A stretch of 64,000 nucleotides of DNA from Gammaproteobacteria bacterium (GTDB lineage Bacteria; Pseudomonadota; Gammaproteobacteria; Pseudomonadales; Pseudohongiellaceae), in contig PASF01000007.1 in assembly GCA_002711845.1 (NCBI GenBank), positions 52,635 through 116,634 of the forward strand. Reading direction: 5' to 3'. Positions 28,007 to 37,837 of the stretch are shown piece after piece. The notes beneath the pieces are model-generated. The model was given only the letters and a program-made list of their open reading frames with translations. It was not told where the DNA came from and did not search any database. The position numbers and the translations under genes are program-made. Positions within the stretch are counted from its first letter, which is position 1, and each line of letters starts with the position of its first letter.

Positions 28007-30439
28007 ATGCGATCAGAGGGATTGTTCGACAACTTCAAGGCCGGATTTATCGAGGTGATGCTGAATTGGCCGAAGACCATTCTGGCGGGCTTCCTGATTC
28101 TGGTGGCAGTGCTGGGATGGCAGGCCCGCCATTTCGAAATCGATGCTTCCCCCGATACCCTGCTCACTCAGGGCAACGAACTCTATATCCAGACGCAGGA
28201 CGTCAATCAGCGCTACGCGCCACAGGAATTCCTGCTGCTGACCTATGAGCCCACAGCCCATCCGCTGTACTCCGAACAGACGTTTGCCAGTGTGCGTGCC
28301 CTGACGGGCGCGGTACTCGCCATGGAGCGCGTCGAGTCGGTCCGCAACATGCTGAATGTGCCGCTGTTTGCCAACGTCGATGGCGTGCAGGATGTCAGCG
28401 GTGATCTGGCCAACATGACCATCAATGATGGCGATTTCCGGATGCAGCAGATTGAGGGAGAGTTTGCCGATCACCCGATCTACACAGACCTGCTGATCAA
28501 TCGTGAACAGACCGCCACCGCCCTGCAGATTCTGTTTCGCACCGACCCGCGTTTGCAAGCGCTCAATGCCCGCATCAACACGCTCAACCGTGCCTCGGTT
28601 GACAGGGCGCTGACACCGGAAGAACTCGACGAGCGCCAGTCCCTGATCGAGGAGCGCGAGCCCATTGAACAAACGCTGGAACAAACCCGCATCAACGAGA
28701 TCGATCAGCTCAGGGCACTGGCGGCCGATCATGCCAATGAAGCCAATATCCGCCTGGGCGGGGTGCATGTCATCGCCTATCAGTTGATCGAGATCATCAG
28801 CAACGATCTGATCGTCTTTGGGGCTGCCATTGCGCTGATGATCTGTCTGGTGCTGTTGATTCTGTTTCGCAGCCTGCGCTGGGTCCTGATTCCGGTGGTG
28901 TGCTGTCTCTGCAGTGTGCTGCCCACCATGGGTCTTCTTGCGCTGTTTGGCATGAAAGCGACGGTGATCTCTGCCAATTTCATTGCTTTGCAGCTGATAT
29001 TGACGCTCGCTATCGTCATCCACCTGATCGTTCAGTATCGGCAGTTCGCCGAGCAGGACAGCGACTTGGGGCAACGGGCGCTGGTGCGTGCCACGCTGAC
29101 CGAAAAAATGGGCCCCTGCTTCTTCGCCGGCATGACCACCTCAGTGGGCTTCGCATCGCTGATATTCAGCGGTATTCAGCCGGTCATGGCATTTGGCTGG
29201 ATGATGATCATTGCCATGGCAGTGTCCATCGTGGTGAGTCTGATCCTGTTCCCGGTGCTCGTGGAGTTGCTGCCACGCGAGAACGTTCGCAAGGATCTGT
29301 CGCCCCTGGTGGCGCTGGTCAGGGGGTTCCGGGCGCTGGTACTCAAGTACCAGGCCGTGGTCGTGGTGTTGTGTGTGCTCATCCTGGCTTTGGGTGTGTC
29401 CGGTGCCATGCGCCTGAGTGTTGAGAACAGTTTCATCAACTATTTTAAACCGTCAACACAAATCTATCAGGAGCTGGCTTACATCGACCAGTCCTTTGGC
29501 GGCACCACGCCCCTGGACATAATCTACACACTGCCTGAACAGCCTGACGACCCGGACATTGTCATGAGCGCCGAGAGCGTGCTGAGTATGCAGCGCATCC
29601 AGAACCGCCTGGCACGATATGATGCTACTGGACGTATTCTGTCGCCGGTTAACATGACAGACCTGGCCCGCGAGGTGAACGGCGATCGGCCCCTGACTGA
29701 GTATGAGCTGACTGCGCTGTACTGGATGATGGATGAATCGTTTCGCGATGATCTGATAGGAACGTTCTTTAATGAGGAGAATAACGAAGTCAGGTTTAAT
29801 GTCTGGGTGGAAGACCTGACCGAAGGATTGAACCGGGCCGGGCTTCTGCAAAGCATCAAAACCGACATGTCGGCGTTGGGTGTGGAAGAGTCGGATTATC
29901 AGTTGACCAATCTGTTCATGCTGTATCAGGACATCATGCAACAGCTGGCCGATTCGCAGATCACCACGCTGGCCATTGTTTACATGGCGCTGACCCTGAC
30001 TTTTTTGTTGATCTTCAAGTCACTGACGGTGGCACTGGTCGCCATCGCGCCCAATCTGTTGTCAACCGCTGCCATATTCGGCGTCATGGGTTGGGCAGGC
30101 TTGCCGTTGGATCTGATGACCATTACCATCGCGGCCATCGTTATGGGTATCGCGGTCGATGACACCATACACTATGTGCACAGATACCTGGCCGAATTAC
30201 AACGCGGGGGTGATTCTGGCGAGGCGGTGACGCGTTCACATGCAACCGTGGGAGTGGCCATGCTTTACACCAGTCTGCTGATTGGTGCGGGTTTTTCAAT
30301 GCTGGCGTTTTCCGATTTCGTGCCCAGTGTGGTATTCGGACTGCTAACAGCGCTGGCAATGATGCTGGCGCTGTTAGCAGACCTGTGTCTACTGCCGCTG
30401 CTGTTGAACCGCTTTGTTAGAGGGATCAATGGACGCTAA
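28007..30439 (+). CDS. RND superfamily exporter, MMPL/HAE3 type
   Basis: Inner-membrane transporter of 810 residues. The layout is one N-terminal helix, a large periplasmic loop (about residues 45-245), five helices, a second helix and loop, and a final helix bundle containing IVMGIAVDDTIHYVHRYLAEL, the conserved acidic segment of RND/sterol-sensing-type exporters. Members move lipids, hopanoids or hydrophobic molecules; the substrate is not known. The start is taken at MRSEGLF because CAGGAGT lies just upstream; a longer frame from 27920 has no RBS. It stands alone and diverges from the dehydrogenase-ligase pair. Confidence 0.85.
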   Translation: MRSEGLFDNFKAGFIEVMLNWPKTILAGFLILVAVLGWQARHFEIDASPDTLLTQGNELYIQTQDVNQRYAPQEFLLLTYEPTAHPLYSEQTFASVRALTGAVLAMERVESVRNMLNVPLFANVDGVQDVSGDLANMTINDGDFRMQQIEGEFADHPIYTDLLINREQTATALQILFRTDPRLQALNARINTLNRASVDRALTPEELDERQSLIEEREPIEQTLEQTRINEIDQLRALAADHANEANIRLGGVHVIAYQLIEIISNDLIVFGAAIALMICLVLLILFRSLRWVLIPVVCCLCSVLPTMGLLALFGMKATVISANFIALQLILTLAIVIHLIVQYRQFAEQDSDLGQRALVRATLTEKMGPCFFAGMTTSVGFASLIFSGIQPVMAFGWMMIIAMAVSIVVSLILFPVLVELLPRENVRKDLSPLVALVRGFRALVLKYQAVVVVLCVLILALGVSGAMRLSVENSFINYFKPSTQIYQELAYIDQSFGGTTPLDIIYTLPEQPDDPDIVMSAESVLSMQRIQNRLARYDATGRILSPVNMTDLAREVNGDRPLTEYELTALYWMMDESFRDDLIGTFFNEENNEVRFNVWVEDLTEGLNRAGLLQSIKTDMSALGVEESDYQLTNLFMLYQDIMQQLADSQITTLAIVYMALTLTFLLIFKSLTVALVAIAPNLLSTAAIFGVMGWAGLPLDLMTITIAAIVMGIAVDDTIHYVHRYLAELQRGGDSGEAVTRSHATVGVAMLYTSLLIGAGFSMLAFSDFVPSVVFGLLTALAMMLALLADLCLLPLLLNRFVRGINGR

Positions 30440-30456
30440 CGGCTGAACGACACAAC

Positions 30457-30600
30457 TCAGCTGGTAGCGTCGTCAATCTCGTCGGCGACTTCTTCGGCGG
30501 CTTCGTCAATCTGCTCGCCGGCTTCTTCTGCCGGACCCTGCTGCTCACAGGCGGTCAGGCCCAGCACCGCAATAATAAAAAACATGTAAATCTTATTCAT
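30457..30600 (-). CDS. Small acidic lipoprotein, 47 residues
   Basis: This short gene encodes a signal sequence (MNKIYMFFIIAVLGLTAC) with a lipobox LTAC, Cys18 being the lipid-modified residue, then an acidic stretch rich in E, A and D (EEAGEQIDEAAEEVADEIDD). A strong AGGAGG lies 6 bases upstream of the ATG. It resembles small envelope lipoproteins of proteobacteria found beside stress-related genes. It lies 43 bases downstream of the DUF1328 gene and is probably co-transcribed with it. Confidence 0.75.
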   Translation of the reverse strand: MNKIYMFFIIAVLGLTACEQQGPAEEAGEQIDEAAEEVADEIDDATS

Positions 30601-30643
30601 AAATCCTCCTGGATATTTATTTTCAGGTTGTCAGAAATGGCAA

Positions 30644-30817
30644 TCATGTCGGTGGTTTTCCGCGGACTGCCCGGGCGATCATTGCGACGATAAACAGAAT
30701 GATAAAGATAAAGAACAATACTTCTGCAATACCAACCGCTGTGCCGGCAATACCAGTGAAACCCAGCAAGCCTGCGATGATCGCAATAATCAAGAATGTA
30801 ATAGCCCAACTCAGCAT
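30644..30817 (-). CDS. DUF1328 family small membrane protein
   Basis: A 57-residue, two-helix membrane protein ([25 protein letters not shown] and a second hydrophobic stretch), matching the DUF1328/YtjA family in sequence and length. The start is the ATG with AAGGAGGT 7 bases upstream; an in-frame start at 30838 is longer than the family. Function is unknown, but such genes are often induced by envelope or general stress. Confidence 0.88.
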   Translation of the reverse strand: MLSWAITFLIIAIIAGLLGFTGIAGTAVGIAEVLFFIFIILFIVAMIARAVRGKPPT

Positions 30818-30938
30818 ATTACTGACCTCCTTAGACAACGCGTGTCGAATGGATTCCTTTTCTGCACAGAATCATCTTCGCAAAGTTCAGGTCAAATAGC
30901 AAAGTGCCGGACATTTGTCCCGAGGAGGTGCAAGCGGG

Positions 30939-31994
30939 TTACAGCGCTGAGATGCTGGCCTTCGGTAATGCAGCGAGTATATTGTTTTCAATAAAGGCAT
31001 AAAGCTGTCTTAGATGCCCGGATCGATCATTGCCCGGCGTGCTGTCAGAGGTCGCCACGATCACCAGGTCGTACTCCTCGACTACAAAGATAAGCTGGCC
31101 GCCATATCCCCAGGCCAATGGCACCAGCATGCCGGCCATCTCACGCAGCCACCAGCCGTAGCCATAGAAGCGACCCTGGCCGCGAGGCGACGTCGCATGA
31201 GACTGGTATGAATCCTGCACCCAATCTGCCGACACGATCTGCGCATTATTGTACCGACCGTTATTTAAATACAGCTCGCCAAAGGCCAGCATCTGACGCG
31301 GTGTTATTTCCATGTCGTTGCCGCCGAAGTAAATACCCTGTGGGTCCTGGCTCCAGTAGGCCATGCGAAACCCCATGGGTGAGGCCAGGTACTGCTGCGC
31401 AAACTCGCGTGTGCTCATGCCGGTGGCCCGGGTCAGTATCGCCGACAGGATATGGGTGCTGCCGGTGCTGTAAATCATGTCGGAACCCGGTTCCGCGATA
31501 AAGGGGCGTGAAAGGGCTGCCTCCACCCAGTTGTCGCTGACCACCCAGCGTCCATAGTTGCGGCCGCTGGTGCTTTGCAGACCGGCCTGCATGGTCAACA
31601 GGTCGCGCACAGTCAGTTGCTGCCATCGTTCGGGGGATTGGGGGTGGGTAAACCCCGGAAAGAATGTCGTCACCGGCTCATCGACACTGTTGATATAACC
31701 GTTGTCGATGGCAATGCCCACCAGCGCGGAGATGACGCTTTTAGAGGCAGATTTCATATTGGCCGGTTGCGAGGCGGTTTTGCCAGCGTAATAACGCTCC
31801 ACGATGCGCTCGCCCTGATGGCTGATCAGCAGGCTGTGTATCCTGGGCAGGGCACTGGCCTGCTGCACCAGCCGTTCCGGGTCAAGCGCCTCAATTATAC
31901 GGCCCCGGTCTGCAGTCTGCGCCAGCGACGGGGTGCTCAGGCCGGCGACAAGCAGCACCGAACACAGGACTCTGGCCAGGTACGCCGCTTTCAT
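30939..31994 (-). CDS. Exported serine hydrolase, beta-lactamase/DD-peptidase fold
   Basis: Class C beta-lactamase-like serine hydrolase of 351 residues with a signal peptide (MKAAYLARVLCSVLLVAGLSTPSLAQ). The SxxK nucleophile motif is S82-A-S-K85, and the YxS/N motif appears as IYSTGS. A third motif, usually HxG or KTG, may be YGGQ near the C-terminus. Homologues include esterases, DD-peptidases and 6-aminohexanoate-dimer hydrolase; the substrate is unknown. Longer in-frame starts exist at 32039 and 32108 but place extra residues before the signal peptide, and none of the starts has a strong RBS, so the start is uncertain. Confidence 0.82.
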   Translation of the reverse strand: MKAAYLARVLCSVLLVAGLSTPSLAQTADRGRIIEALDPERLVQQASALPRIHSLLISHQGERIVERYYAGKTASQPANMKSASKSVISALVGIAIDNGYINSVDEPVTTFFPGFTHPQSPERWQQLTVRDLLTMQAGLQSTSGRNYGRWVVSDNWVEAALSRPFIAEPGSDMIYSTGSTHILSAILTRATGMSTREFAQQYLASPMGFRMAYWSQDPQGIYFGGNDMEITPRQMLAFGELYLNNGRYNNAQIVSADWVQDSYQSHATSPRGQGRFYGYGWWLREMAGMLVPLAWGYGGQLIFVVEEYDLVIVATSDSTPGNDRSGHLRQLYAFIENNILAALPKASISAL

Positions 31995-32113
31995 CCGCCA
32001 TTGGAGACGGGGGCGTACGGAGGATCGTAGGTCAGTCATGGGCTCGATCAATGGTTGGCACCTCGCAGCATGTGAACAGGTTGGTGTGTATACGACTTCC
32101 GGCAGCAACCGGT

Positions 32114-32142
32114 TTGTTGCGCCTGGATTCGCCTGCTATGCT
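32114..32142 (+). promoter_or_regulatory. Predicted sigma-70 promoter of rsuA
   Basis: TTGTTG (32114-32119) and TATGCT (32137-32142) are spaced by 17 bases, 45 bases before the rsuA start. Confidence 0.5.
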
Positions 32143-32186
32143 AGCATCCCGATCCTGTGATGCCACGTGCTTAAAAGTCATAAACC

Positions 32187-32900
32187 ATGCCTACCGCCAA
32201 ATTCCCCATGCGCCTGGACAAATTCCTGGGACATGCCACTGAACTGTCTCGAGAGCTGGCACGGCGGGCACTGCGGGCAAAACGCGTGACCGTCAATGAC
32301 GAGGTGGTCAAAAGCGCCTCGCTCAGCGTCACTGCAGACGACACCGTGATGCTCGACGATGAAAGGGTCGAAATTCGTGGTCCGCGTTACTTCATGCTGC
32401 ACAAGCCGGCTGGTTATGTCTGTGCGACCACAGACGCTGACTGTCCTACCGTGCTTGATCTGATGGGGTTTGACGGGGCCGAACTGAGTATTGCCGGCCG
32501 TCTCGACAAGGACACCACCGGGCTGGTGTTGCTCAGTGACGACGGGCAGTGGATTCACAGCATCATTGCCCCGCGACGGCAGTGCCTGAAAACCTATGTG
32601 GCTGACCTTGATGGGCCCATTGATGACGCCATCGTGCAGCGGTTCAGCGAGGGCCTGACGCTGCGCAACGAGGTCAAACCGACCCTGCCTGCCACGCTGG
32701 AACCGGTCGCGGGCCATCAGGTCCAGGTCAGTATTGGCGAAGGCCGTTACCATCAGGTCAAACGCATGTTCGCCGCCTGCGGTCGCCATGTAGAGAAGCT
32801 GCACAGGGTCAAGGTGGGAAGCATTACGCTGGATACCTCGCTGGCACCCGGTGAATACCGACTGTTGACCCCGGCGGAAATCGAGGGCGCAGCCTCTTGA
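32187..32900 (+). CDS. rsuA: 16S rRNA pseudouridine(516) synthase RsuA
   Basis: Isomerises U516 of 16S rRNA to pseudouridine. The 237 residues contain an N-terminal S4 RNA-binding domain (MRLDKFLGHATELSRELARRALR) and the catalytic motif GRLDKDTTGL with Asp107. The C-terminal part (GRYHQVKRMFAACG) is typical of the RsuA/RluB family. The stop codon overlaps the start of the next rRNA-modification gene, so the two form an operon for 30S rRNA maturation. Confidence 0.93.
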   Translation: MPTAKFPMRLDKFLGHATELSRELARRALRAKRVTVNDEVVKSASLSVTADDTVMLDDERVEIRGPRYFMLHKPAGYVCATTDADCPTVLDLMGFDGAELSIAGRLDKDTTGLVLLSDDGQWIHSIIAPRRQCLKTYVADLDGPIDDAIVQRFSEGLTLRNEVKPTLPATLEPVAGHQVQVSIGEGRYHQVKRMFAACGRHVEKLHRVKVGSITLDTSLAPGEYRLLTPAEIEGAAS

Positions 32901-33955
32901 CGGCACCGGTCTCCAAAGATCAGCACCTGAGTCTGGTGTTGCAGCAACTGGCGCCTGATCCCCAGCGGCGAAACTGCTTGTGGATTGTCGATGAAAACCT
33001 GCCGGTCGAATCAGTCATGACGCTGCCCGGCGCCGCCTCAATAACAGCGATCACCAATCGCTATGATATCCATGCCGCGTTGCAGGCCAGGGGTGTTGAT
33101 TCGCGGCTCAGCGATTTCGATTTTTCACAGCTGGGTGAGTTCCAGCGGATCGTCTACCGCCTGTCCAAGGAAAAGCTGGTCGCCCACCACTGCATCAATC
33201 AGGCCATCCGCCATCTGAGCGAAGACGGCGAGCTGGTTGTCATCGGTGGCAAACAGGATGGGGTGAAATCCATTGCCAAAAATGCGGCGCAAACCTATGG
33301 GCAGAAGAACAACACCCGCAAAACTGGCAGCAGTTATCTGGCAACGTTCACACGTCCGGTGACCATGGACGAAGACCAGCGCCTGCCCTGCAACGACTAT
33401 GGGCAATTGCGTCAGGTACAACACAAAGGTGTCAGCTTCCATTCCAAGCCAGGGGTATTCGGCTGGGAGAAAGTGGACCGTGGCAGTGAGTTGCTGATTT
33501 CGGTATTGCCGACCATTCAGCGCTACATGAAATCGGTGAACAGTGTGCTGGATCTGGGTTGTGGCTGGGGTTACCTGATGCTGGCCACGAAAGACTGGAG
33601 TGTGCAAACGCGTTGTGCCACCGATAACAATATCGCTGCGATAGATGCGGCCGCCAGGAACTTCGCAGAACATGGCCTCACGGTTGACTGCATCGCCGAT
33701 GACTGCGCGAGCAATCTTCGCGGTCGCTTCGATCTGATTCTGTGCAATCCGCCCTTTCACCAGGGCTTTGCCGTCAGTGACGCGCTGACTGACAAATTCC
33801 TTGCCGCAGCCTCGCGCCTGAGCCGGCGCAGTACCCGCGCGATTTTTGTGGTGAACCAGTTTGTGCCTCTGCCCAAACACGCGGACAAATATTTCTCACA
33901 GTGCCGGCTACTGCTGGCCGAAGACGGCTTCTGTGTTTACGAACTGAGGCCCTGA
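32897..33955 (+). CDS. rsmC: 16S rRNA (guanine1207-N2)-methyltransferase RsmC-like
   Basis: SAM-dependent methyltransferase of 352 residues with two halves, as in RsmC/RlmG. The N-terminal half is a degenerate methyltransferase fold (ELVVIGGKQDGVKS), and the C-terminal half carries the SAM site VLDLGCGWGYL and the catalytic NPPFHQG with Asn284. The start is TTG, overlapping the rsuA stop by 4 bases. RsmC and RlmG (23S m2G1835) are close relatives; pairing with rsuA favours an rRNA target, and I favour RsmC. The 3' end overlaps the converging arsJ gene by 19 bases. Confidence 0.82.
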   Translation: MTAPVSKDQHLSLVLQQLAPDPQRRNCLWIVDENLPVESVMTLPGAASITAITNRYDIHAALQARGVDSRLSDFDFSQLGEFQRIVYRLSKEKLVAHHCINQAIRHLSEDGELVVIGGKQDGVKSIAKNAAQTYGQKNNTRKTGSSYLATFTRPVTMDEDQRLPCNDYGQLRQVQHKGVSFHSKPGVFGWEKVDRGSELLISVLPTIQRYMKSVNSVLDLGCGWGYLMLATKDWSVQTRCATDNNIAAIDAAARNFAEHGLTVDCIADDCASNLRGRFDLILCNPPFHQGFAVSDALTDKFLAAASRLSRRSTRAIFVVNQFVPLPKHADKYFSQCRLLLAEDGFCVYELRP

Positions 33956-35169
33956 TCACGAGACGGCAGCCTGATTGAAATCAGCGCGGTGAGCACAATC
34001 ATGGCGCAGGAGATCCACAGACACGCGGCCAGCCCGGCGACCTGAAACACCCAGCCGGAGAGGACAGTACCCAGCAAGCGACCCATGGCGTTGGCCATGT
34101 AATAAAATCCCACATCCAGTGAGACACCGTCGGCGCGCGCGTAACTGACAATCAGGTAACTGTGCAGCGCCGAGTTGATAGCGAATACCACGCCAAACAC
34201 CATCAGGCCGATGATCAGGGTCGTCGCTGCCGCTGCTGCGCTCACGTCAGAAAAACTCTGCAGCCCCAACGCGATCAGCGCGGGCACGGCTGCCAGCAGC
34301 CAGGCCCAGCGCAACGCACTGCGCCCATCGGGTGCGGCGTTGTTGATCCCGTTCAGGCGGGGCGCCAGGGCCTGCACAATGCCGTAGGCAATCACCCAGG
34401 TGGCCAGAAAGCCACCGGTCTGCCAGTGATCCCAGTCCAGCGTCTGTGACAGATACACCGGCAGCGCGACCACAAACCAGACATCGCGCGCACTGAACAG
34501 AAAAAGGCGCGCGGCAGCAAGACGATTGATGGCCGGGTCTTTGGAGAGCATATCAGCGAACCGGGGTTTGTTGGCGGCGCGCCCAAGGTCTCTTTTTAAT
34601 AGCAACAGACTGGTCAAAAATACCAGCATCAGGCCTGCTGCCATGGCCAGTACGGCGCCGGCAAAACCCAGCCAGGTCAGCAGGGCACCCCCCAGGAAGA
34701 ACCCCATGCCTTTTAATGCATTCTTGGAGCCGGTCAGCAGGGCCACCCATTTGTACAGACTGCTCTGTGCGTCGGCGGGCACCAGCATCTTGATGGCACT
34801 TTTTGCGCTCATCTTGTTCAGGTCCTTGGCCACACCGGACAGTGCCTGCGCCGCCATCACCCACGGTACAGTCAGCATGGCTGCGGGCACCAGCAGCATG
34901 CCCAACGCCAGCACCTGCAGCAGCAACCCGGTGTTCATGGTGCGGTTCAGACCTATGCGGGCACCCAGCCAGCCACCGCAGAGGTTGGTGATGACGCCAA
35001 AAATCTCATAAAACAGAAACAGCATGGCTATTTGTATCGGGCTGTAGCCCAGACTGTGGAAGTGCAGCACTACCAGCATGCGCAGGGCACCATCGGTCAG
35101 CGTGAATGCCCAGTAATTTCCGGTCACCACCAGATACTGCTTTATGTCAGCAGACAGGTTTGCCAGCAT
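33937..35169 (-). CDS. arsJ: Organoarsenical efflux MFS transporter ArsJ
   Basis: MFS-type transporter of 410 residues whose N-terminus (IKQYLVVTGNYWAFTLTDGALRMLVVLHFH) and GVAKDLNKMSAKSAIK loop match ArsJ. ArsJ exports 1-arseno-3-phosphoglycerate, the unstable product made by its partner GAPDH from arsenate, giving arsenate resistance. The gene directly upstream is that GAPDH. The start MLANLSADIKQYL gives the usual length; a longer in-frame start lies at 35217. Unlike most ars operons, no arsR, arsC or acr3 gene is adjacent here. Confidence 0.9.
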   Translation of the reverse strand: MLANLSADIKQYLVVTGNYWAFTLTDGALRMLVVLHFHSLGYSPIQIAMLFLFYEIFGVITNLCGGWLGARIGLNRTMNTGLLLQVLALGMLLVPAAMLTVPWVMAAQALSGVAKDLNKMSAKSAIKMLVPADAQSSLYKWVALLTGSKNALKGMGFFLGGALLTWLGFAGAVLAMAAGLMLVFLTSLLLLKRDLGRAANKPRFADMLSKDPAINRLAAARLFLFSARDVWFVVALPVYLSQTLDWDHWQTGGFLATWVIAYGIVQALAPRLNGINNAAPDGRSALRWAWLLAAVPALIALGLQSFSDVSAAAAATTLIIGLMVFGVVFAINSALHSYLIVSYARADGVSLDVGFYYMANAMGRLLGTVLSGWVFQVAGLAACLWISCAMIVLTALISIRLPSRDQGLSS

Positions 35170-35226
35170 GATCCGTCTCTCCGCCACTGTTTCTCCACCT
35201 CTGCCTGTCTTCTCCACCTTTGCCTG

Positions 35227-36252
35227 TCAGCCAGCCTGGTCAAGCCGGCCAATATGCGCGGCCAGCTCAGCGGTGCGGTTGGCGTAGCCCCACTCGTTGT
35301 CATACCAGGCATAAATTTTTACCTGGGTACCGTTGATCACCATCGTTGACAGGGCGTCGATGACGCTGGAGCGCGGATCGGTTTTGTAGTCGATGGAGAC
35401 CAGGGGCCTTTCTTCATAGCCAAGAATACCTGTCAGGGCGCCGTCAGCGGCGGTCTTGAACAAGGCGTTTACCGCCTCCACGGTGGTGGCTTTTTCGACT
35501 TCGAAGACACAGTCAGTCAAGGACGCATTGGCCAGAGGCACACGCACGGCATGGCCATTCAGTTTGCCCTTGAGCTCCGGGAAAATATGCGTGATGGCGG
35601 TGGCCGATCCGGTGGTGGTCGGAATCAGGCTCAGGCTGCAGGCCCGTGAGCGCCGCAGGTCCTTGTGCGGCGCATCAAGAATGGTCTGGGTGTTGGTGAC
35701 TGAATGAATCGTGGTCATCGACCCGTGTTTGATGCCCAGCGCTTCGTGAATGACTTTCACCACCGGCGCCAGGCAGTTGGTGGTGCAGGATGCGGCGGTG
35801 ACAATGCGATGCTGTGCCGGGTCATAGTCTTTGTCATTGACGCCCAGTACGACGTTCAGCACCCCTTCTTCCTTGACCGGCGCTGTCACCACGACGCGAC
35901 CGACTCCCTGATCAAGGTAGGCCTGCAGTAACGCCCTGGTTCTCATCTTTCCGGACGCCTCGATCACAAGCTCACACCCCGACCAGTCGGTGTCTGCGAT
36001 GTCGCGATTCTGTGTGACCCGGATACGGTGGCCGTCGATGACGATGAACTCGCCGTCGGGTCCGCTCTCAGCGCTGGCGTCGTGGTGCCAGCGGCCGTGC
36101 ACCGAATCGAAGGTGAGCAGGTGCGCCAGCGTTGCCGCGTCACCGGCCGGGTCATTGATGTGGGTGATCTGCAGGTCGTTTCTGTCCCAGGCAGCGCGCA
36201 GTGCCAGTCTGCCGATTCGGCCGAAACCATTGATGCCGGTCGATAGTGTCAT
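35227..36252 (-). CDS. ArsJ-associated glyceraldehyde-3-phosphate dehydrogenase
   Basis: GAPDH of 341 residues with the NAD site INGFGRIGR at the N-terminus and the catalytic Cys156 in [11 protein letters not shown]. Paired with arsJ, it is expected to use arsenate in place of phosphate to form 1-arseno-3-phosphoglycerate. It belongs to the ArsJ-linked group rather than to the glycolytic housekeeping enzyme by context. The 58-base gap to arsJ and same strand fit one operon. A glycolytic role alone cannot be excluded. Confidence 0.9.
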   Translation of the reverse strand: MTLSTGINGFGRIGRLALRAAWDRNDLQITHINDPAGDAATLAHLLTFDSVHGRWHHDASAESGPDGEFIVIDGHRIRVTQNRDIADTDWSGCELVIEASGKMRTRALLQAYLDQGVGRVVVTAPVKEEGVLNVVLGVNDKDYDPAQHRIVTAASCTTNCLAPVVKVIHEALGIKHGSMTTIHSVTNTQTILDAPHKDLRRSRACSLSLIPTTTGSATAITHIFPELKGKLNGHAVRVPLANASLTDCVFEVEKATTVEAVNALFKTAADGALTGILGYEERPLVSIDYKTDPRSSVIDALSTMVINGTQVKIYAWYDNEWGYANRTAELAAHIGRLDQAG

Positions 36253-36266
36253 GGTAAGTACTCCTG

Positions 36267-36875
36267 TTAATGCTGGTTATGCACCTGGCCAACCGTCCAG
36301 TCGATCAGCTCGCCTGCCAGTGCGTCAGCTGCCACGCCCAGCGCCGCCACAGCCGCGGCGGCGGTGTTGTCAGCCGTGGGCTCGCGCGCTTCGAAGCGCT
36401 GACTGGCGACGATCTCCCGGCTTCGTGTGTCGATCAGCAGGGCATCGTAACGAATCACGCCCTGCGTTCTGCCATCGCGGAATTCCGTGTGCAGTGCCCG
36501 CAGCATGCCGCCCAGTTCGAACTGGGCCTGCAGGCCGTCAGCAGCGACGCTGAGCTGGCTGATGGAACCATCACGCCAGAATGCATCCAGCAGCCAGTCG
36601 CGCCACAGGCTCGGCACCGGGGCAGACCAGCGGGCGCCCGCATAGGTCTCAAAGCTGTTGTCGGTGGTCAGCACCAGGATACGGCTGCCGCCCAATGCGT
36701 CGCTGGTGCCGGGACGGTCCAGGCGCAGGCTGCCGACGCGCATGTCGCTGGCGTCCGGGGCGCGGGTGAGGGTGGAAGGCGGCAATTGAAACAGCGTCAC
36801 TTCAGGGCGTTCGGGCAGAATCTGACAGGCACTCAGCGTGACCACGGCCATTACCAGCAGCAATTGTTTGATCAT
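36267..36875 (-). CDS. ABC-type transport auxiliary lipoprotein (PqiC-like)
   Basis: A 202-residue lipoprotein with signal [17 protein letters not shown] (lipobox LSAC, Cys17). The body resembles the PqiC/DUF330 auxiliary component of Mce-type transporters, with [10 protein letters not shown] and [22 protein letters not shown]. It would sit at the outer membrane and receive or pass lipid from the MlaD protein. Its start overlaps the end of the MlaD gene by 4 bases, making it the last gene of the transporter operon. Confidence 0.85.
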   Translation of the reverse strand: MIKQLLLVMAVVTLSACQILPERPEVTLFQLPPSTLTRAPDASDMRVGSLRLDRPGTSDALGGSRILVLTTDNSFETYAGARWSAPVPSLWRDWLLDAFWRDGSISQLSVAADGLQAQFELGGMLRALHTEFRDGRTQGVIRYDALLIDTRSREIVASQRFEAREPTADNTAAAAVAALGVAADALAGELIDWTVGQVHNQH

Positions 36876-37789
36876 GGTGTGAACTCCCTGATGTTGTCAC
36901 CACCCAGCACAAAACCGGTCGGGTCGGCCTCCAGGCGATCAACGATATCACTGAAACTGTTCATGGTGTCGCGCAGGTCGCGAATGGCCGGATCGAGTTC
37001 ACTCAGGCTTTGCAGGCCCGTGGTCAGCGCCTGCGCGTTGTCGCGCACCAGACCATCCAGGCGCTCGCTCATTTGTTCGATATTGCTCATGGTCTGCACC
37101 GCGCTGGCCAGCAACGGTTCGGCGTAGTCGGAGGTCTGTTGATCAAAACGGACGATCAGGCGGCTGACATCCTGTCCGGCCGTGACCAGACTTTGCAATG
37201 CCTCACGCAGGGTGTCCTGCTCGCGCGCCAGTGCTGTGGTGACGGTATCCAGATTGTCCAGCACCCGGGTGATGTAGGCAGCGTTTTCTGCTGACAACAG
37301 GCGGTTGGCGCTGTCCAGCAGGGTGGTCACGCTCAGAATCAGCTCCTCGCTGTCGCCCCGCAACCGGGCCAGCGATGAGGGCTCGGCGACGATCAGCGGG
37401 ACGCCGCGCTCACCGGCCGTCAACGGCGGGCTGTCGGGCGTGCCTTCGCTCAGCTCGATACCGGAAGCGCCGGTAATATTGAGCAGGGTCAGGCGTGCCT
37501 GGGTATCGGACTTGATGGGCGTGGTGCCGGCGACGCGCACGCGCGCCCATACCTGGCGGGGGTCATCGGGATCCAGCGTCAGCGATTCAACCTCGCCCAC
37601 ACCGATGCCATTGTATTGCACCGCGCTGCCGACACTGAGGCCACTGACGGCTTCACGGAACAGGACATCATAGGTCTGGTAATTACGATCATCACCAAAT
37701 TTCGTCATCCACAAGACAAACAGCAGCATGGCTGCGCCGGCGGTGAGCGTAAACAGGCCAATCAGGATGTGATGCGCCCGGGTCTCCAT
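36872..37789 (-). CDS. MlaD family (Mce domain) substrate-binding protein
   Basis: A 305-residue protein with one N-terminal membrane helix (about residues 8-28) and an Mce domain (YDVLFREAVSGLSVGSAVQYNGIGVGEVESL, about residues 40-120). A long helical region follows (LLDSANRLLS through VQTMSNIEQMSERLDGL), likely forming a coiled tube as in longer Mce proteins. It binds and channels phospholipid in the periplasm. It lies between the ATPase gene and the PqiC-like gene in one operon. Confidence 0.88.
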   Translation of the reverse strand: METRAHHILIGLFTLTAGAAMLLFVLWMTKFGDDRNYQTYDVLFREAVSGLSVGSAVQYNGIGVGEVESLTLDPDDPRQVWARVRVAGTTPIKSDTQARLTLLNITGASGIELSEGTPDSPPLTAGERGVPLIVAEPSSLARLRGDSEELILSVTTLLDSANRLLSAENAAYITRVLDNLDTVTTALAREQDTLREALQSLVTAGQDVSRLIVRFDQQTSDYAEPLLASAVQTMSNIEQMSERLDGLVRDNAQALTTGLQSLSELDPAIRDLRDTMNSFSDIVDRLEADPTGFVLGGDNIREFTP

Positions 37790-37837
37790 TGACGTGTCTC
37801 CAAAATTCGCTGTGTCGTTGTTAGGTCAGGTAGTGCA

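Noticed and set aside
28013..29074. Minus-strand open frame of over 350 codons
   Set aside because: Antisense to the RND exporter gene; its residues mirror the codon pattern of the real gene.
30341..30380. Perfect 13-bp inverted repeat near the end of the RND exporter gene
   Set aside because: It lies within codons for a Leu/Ala-rich helix and can arise from codon choice; no link to a terminator, since it is before the stop.
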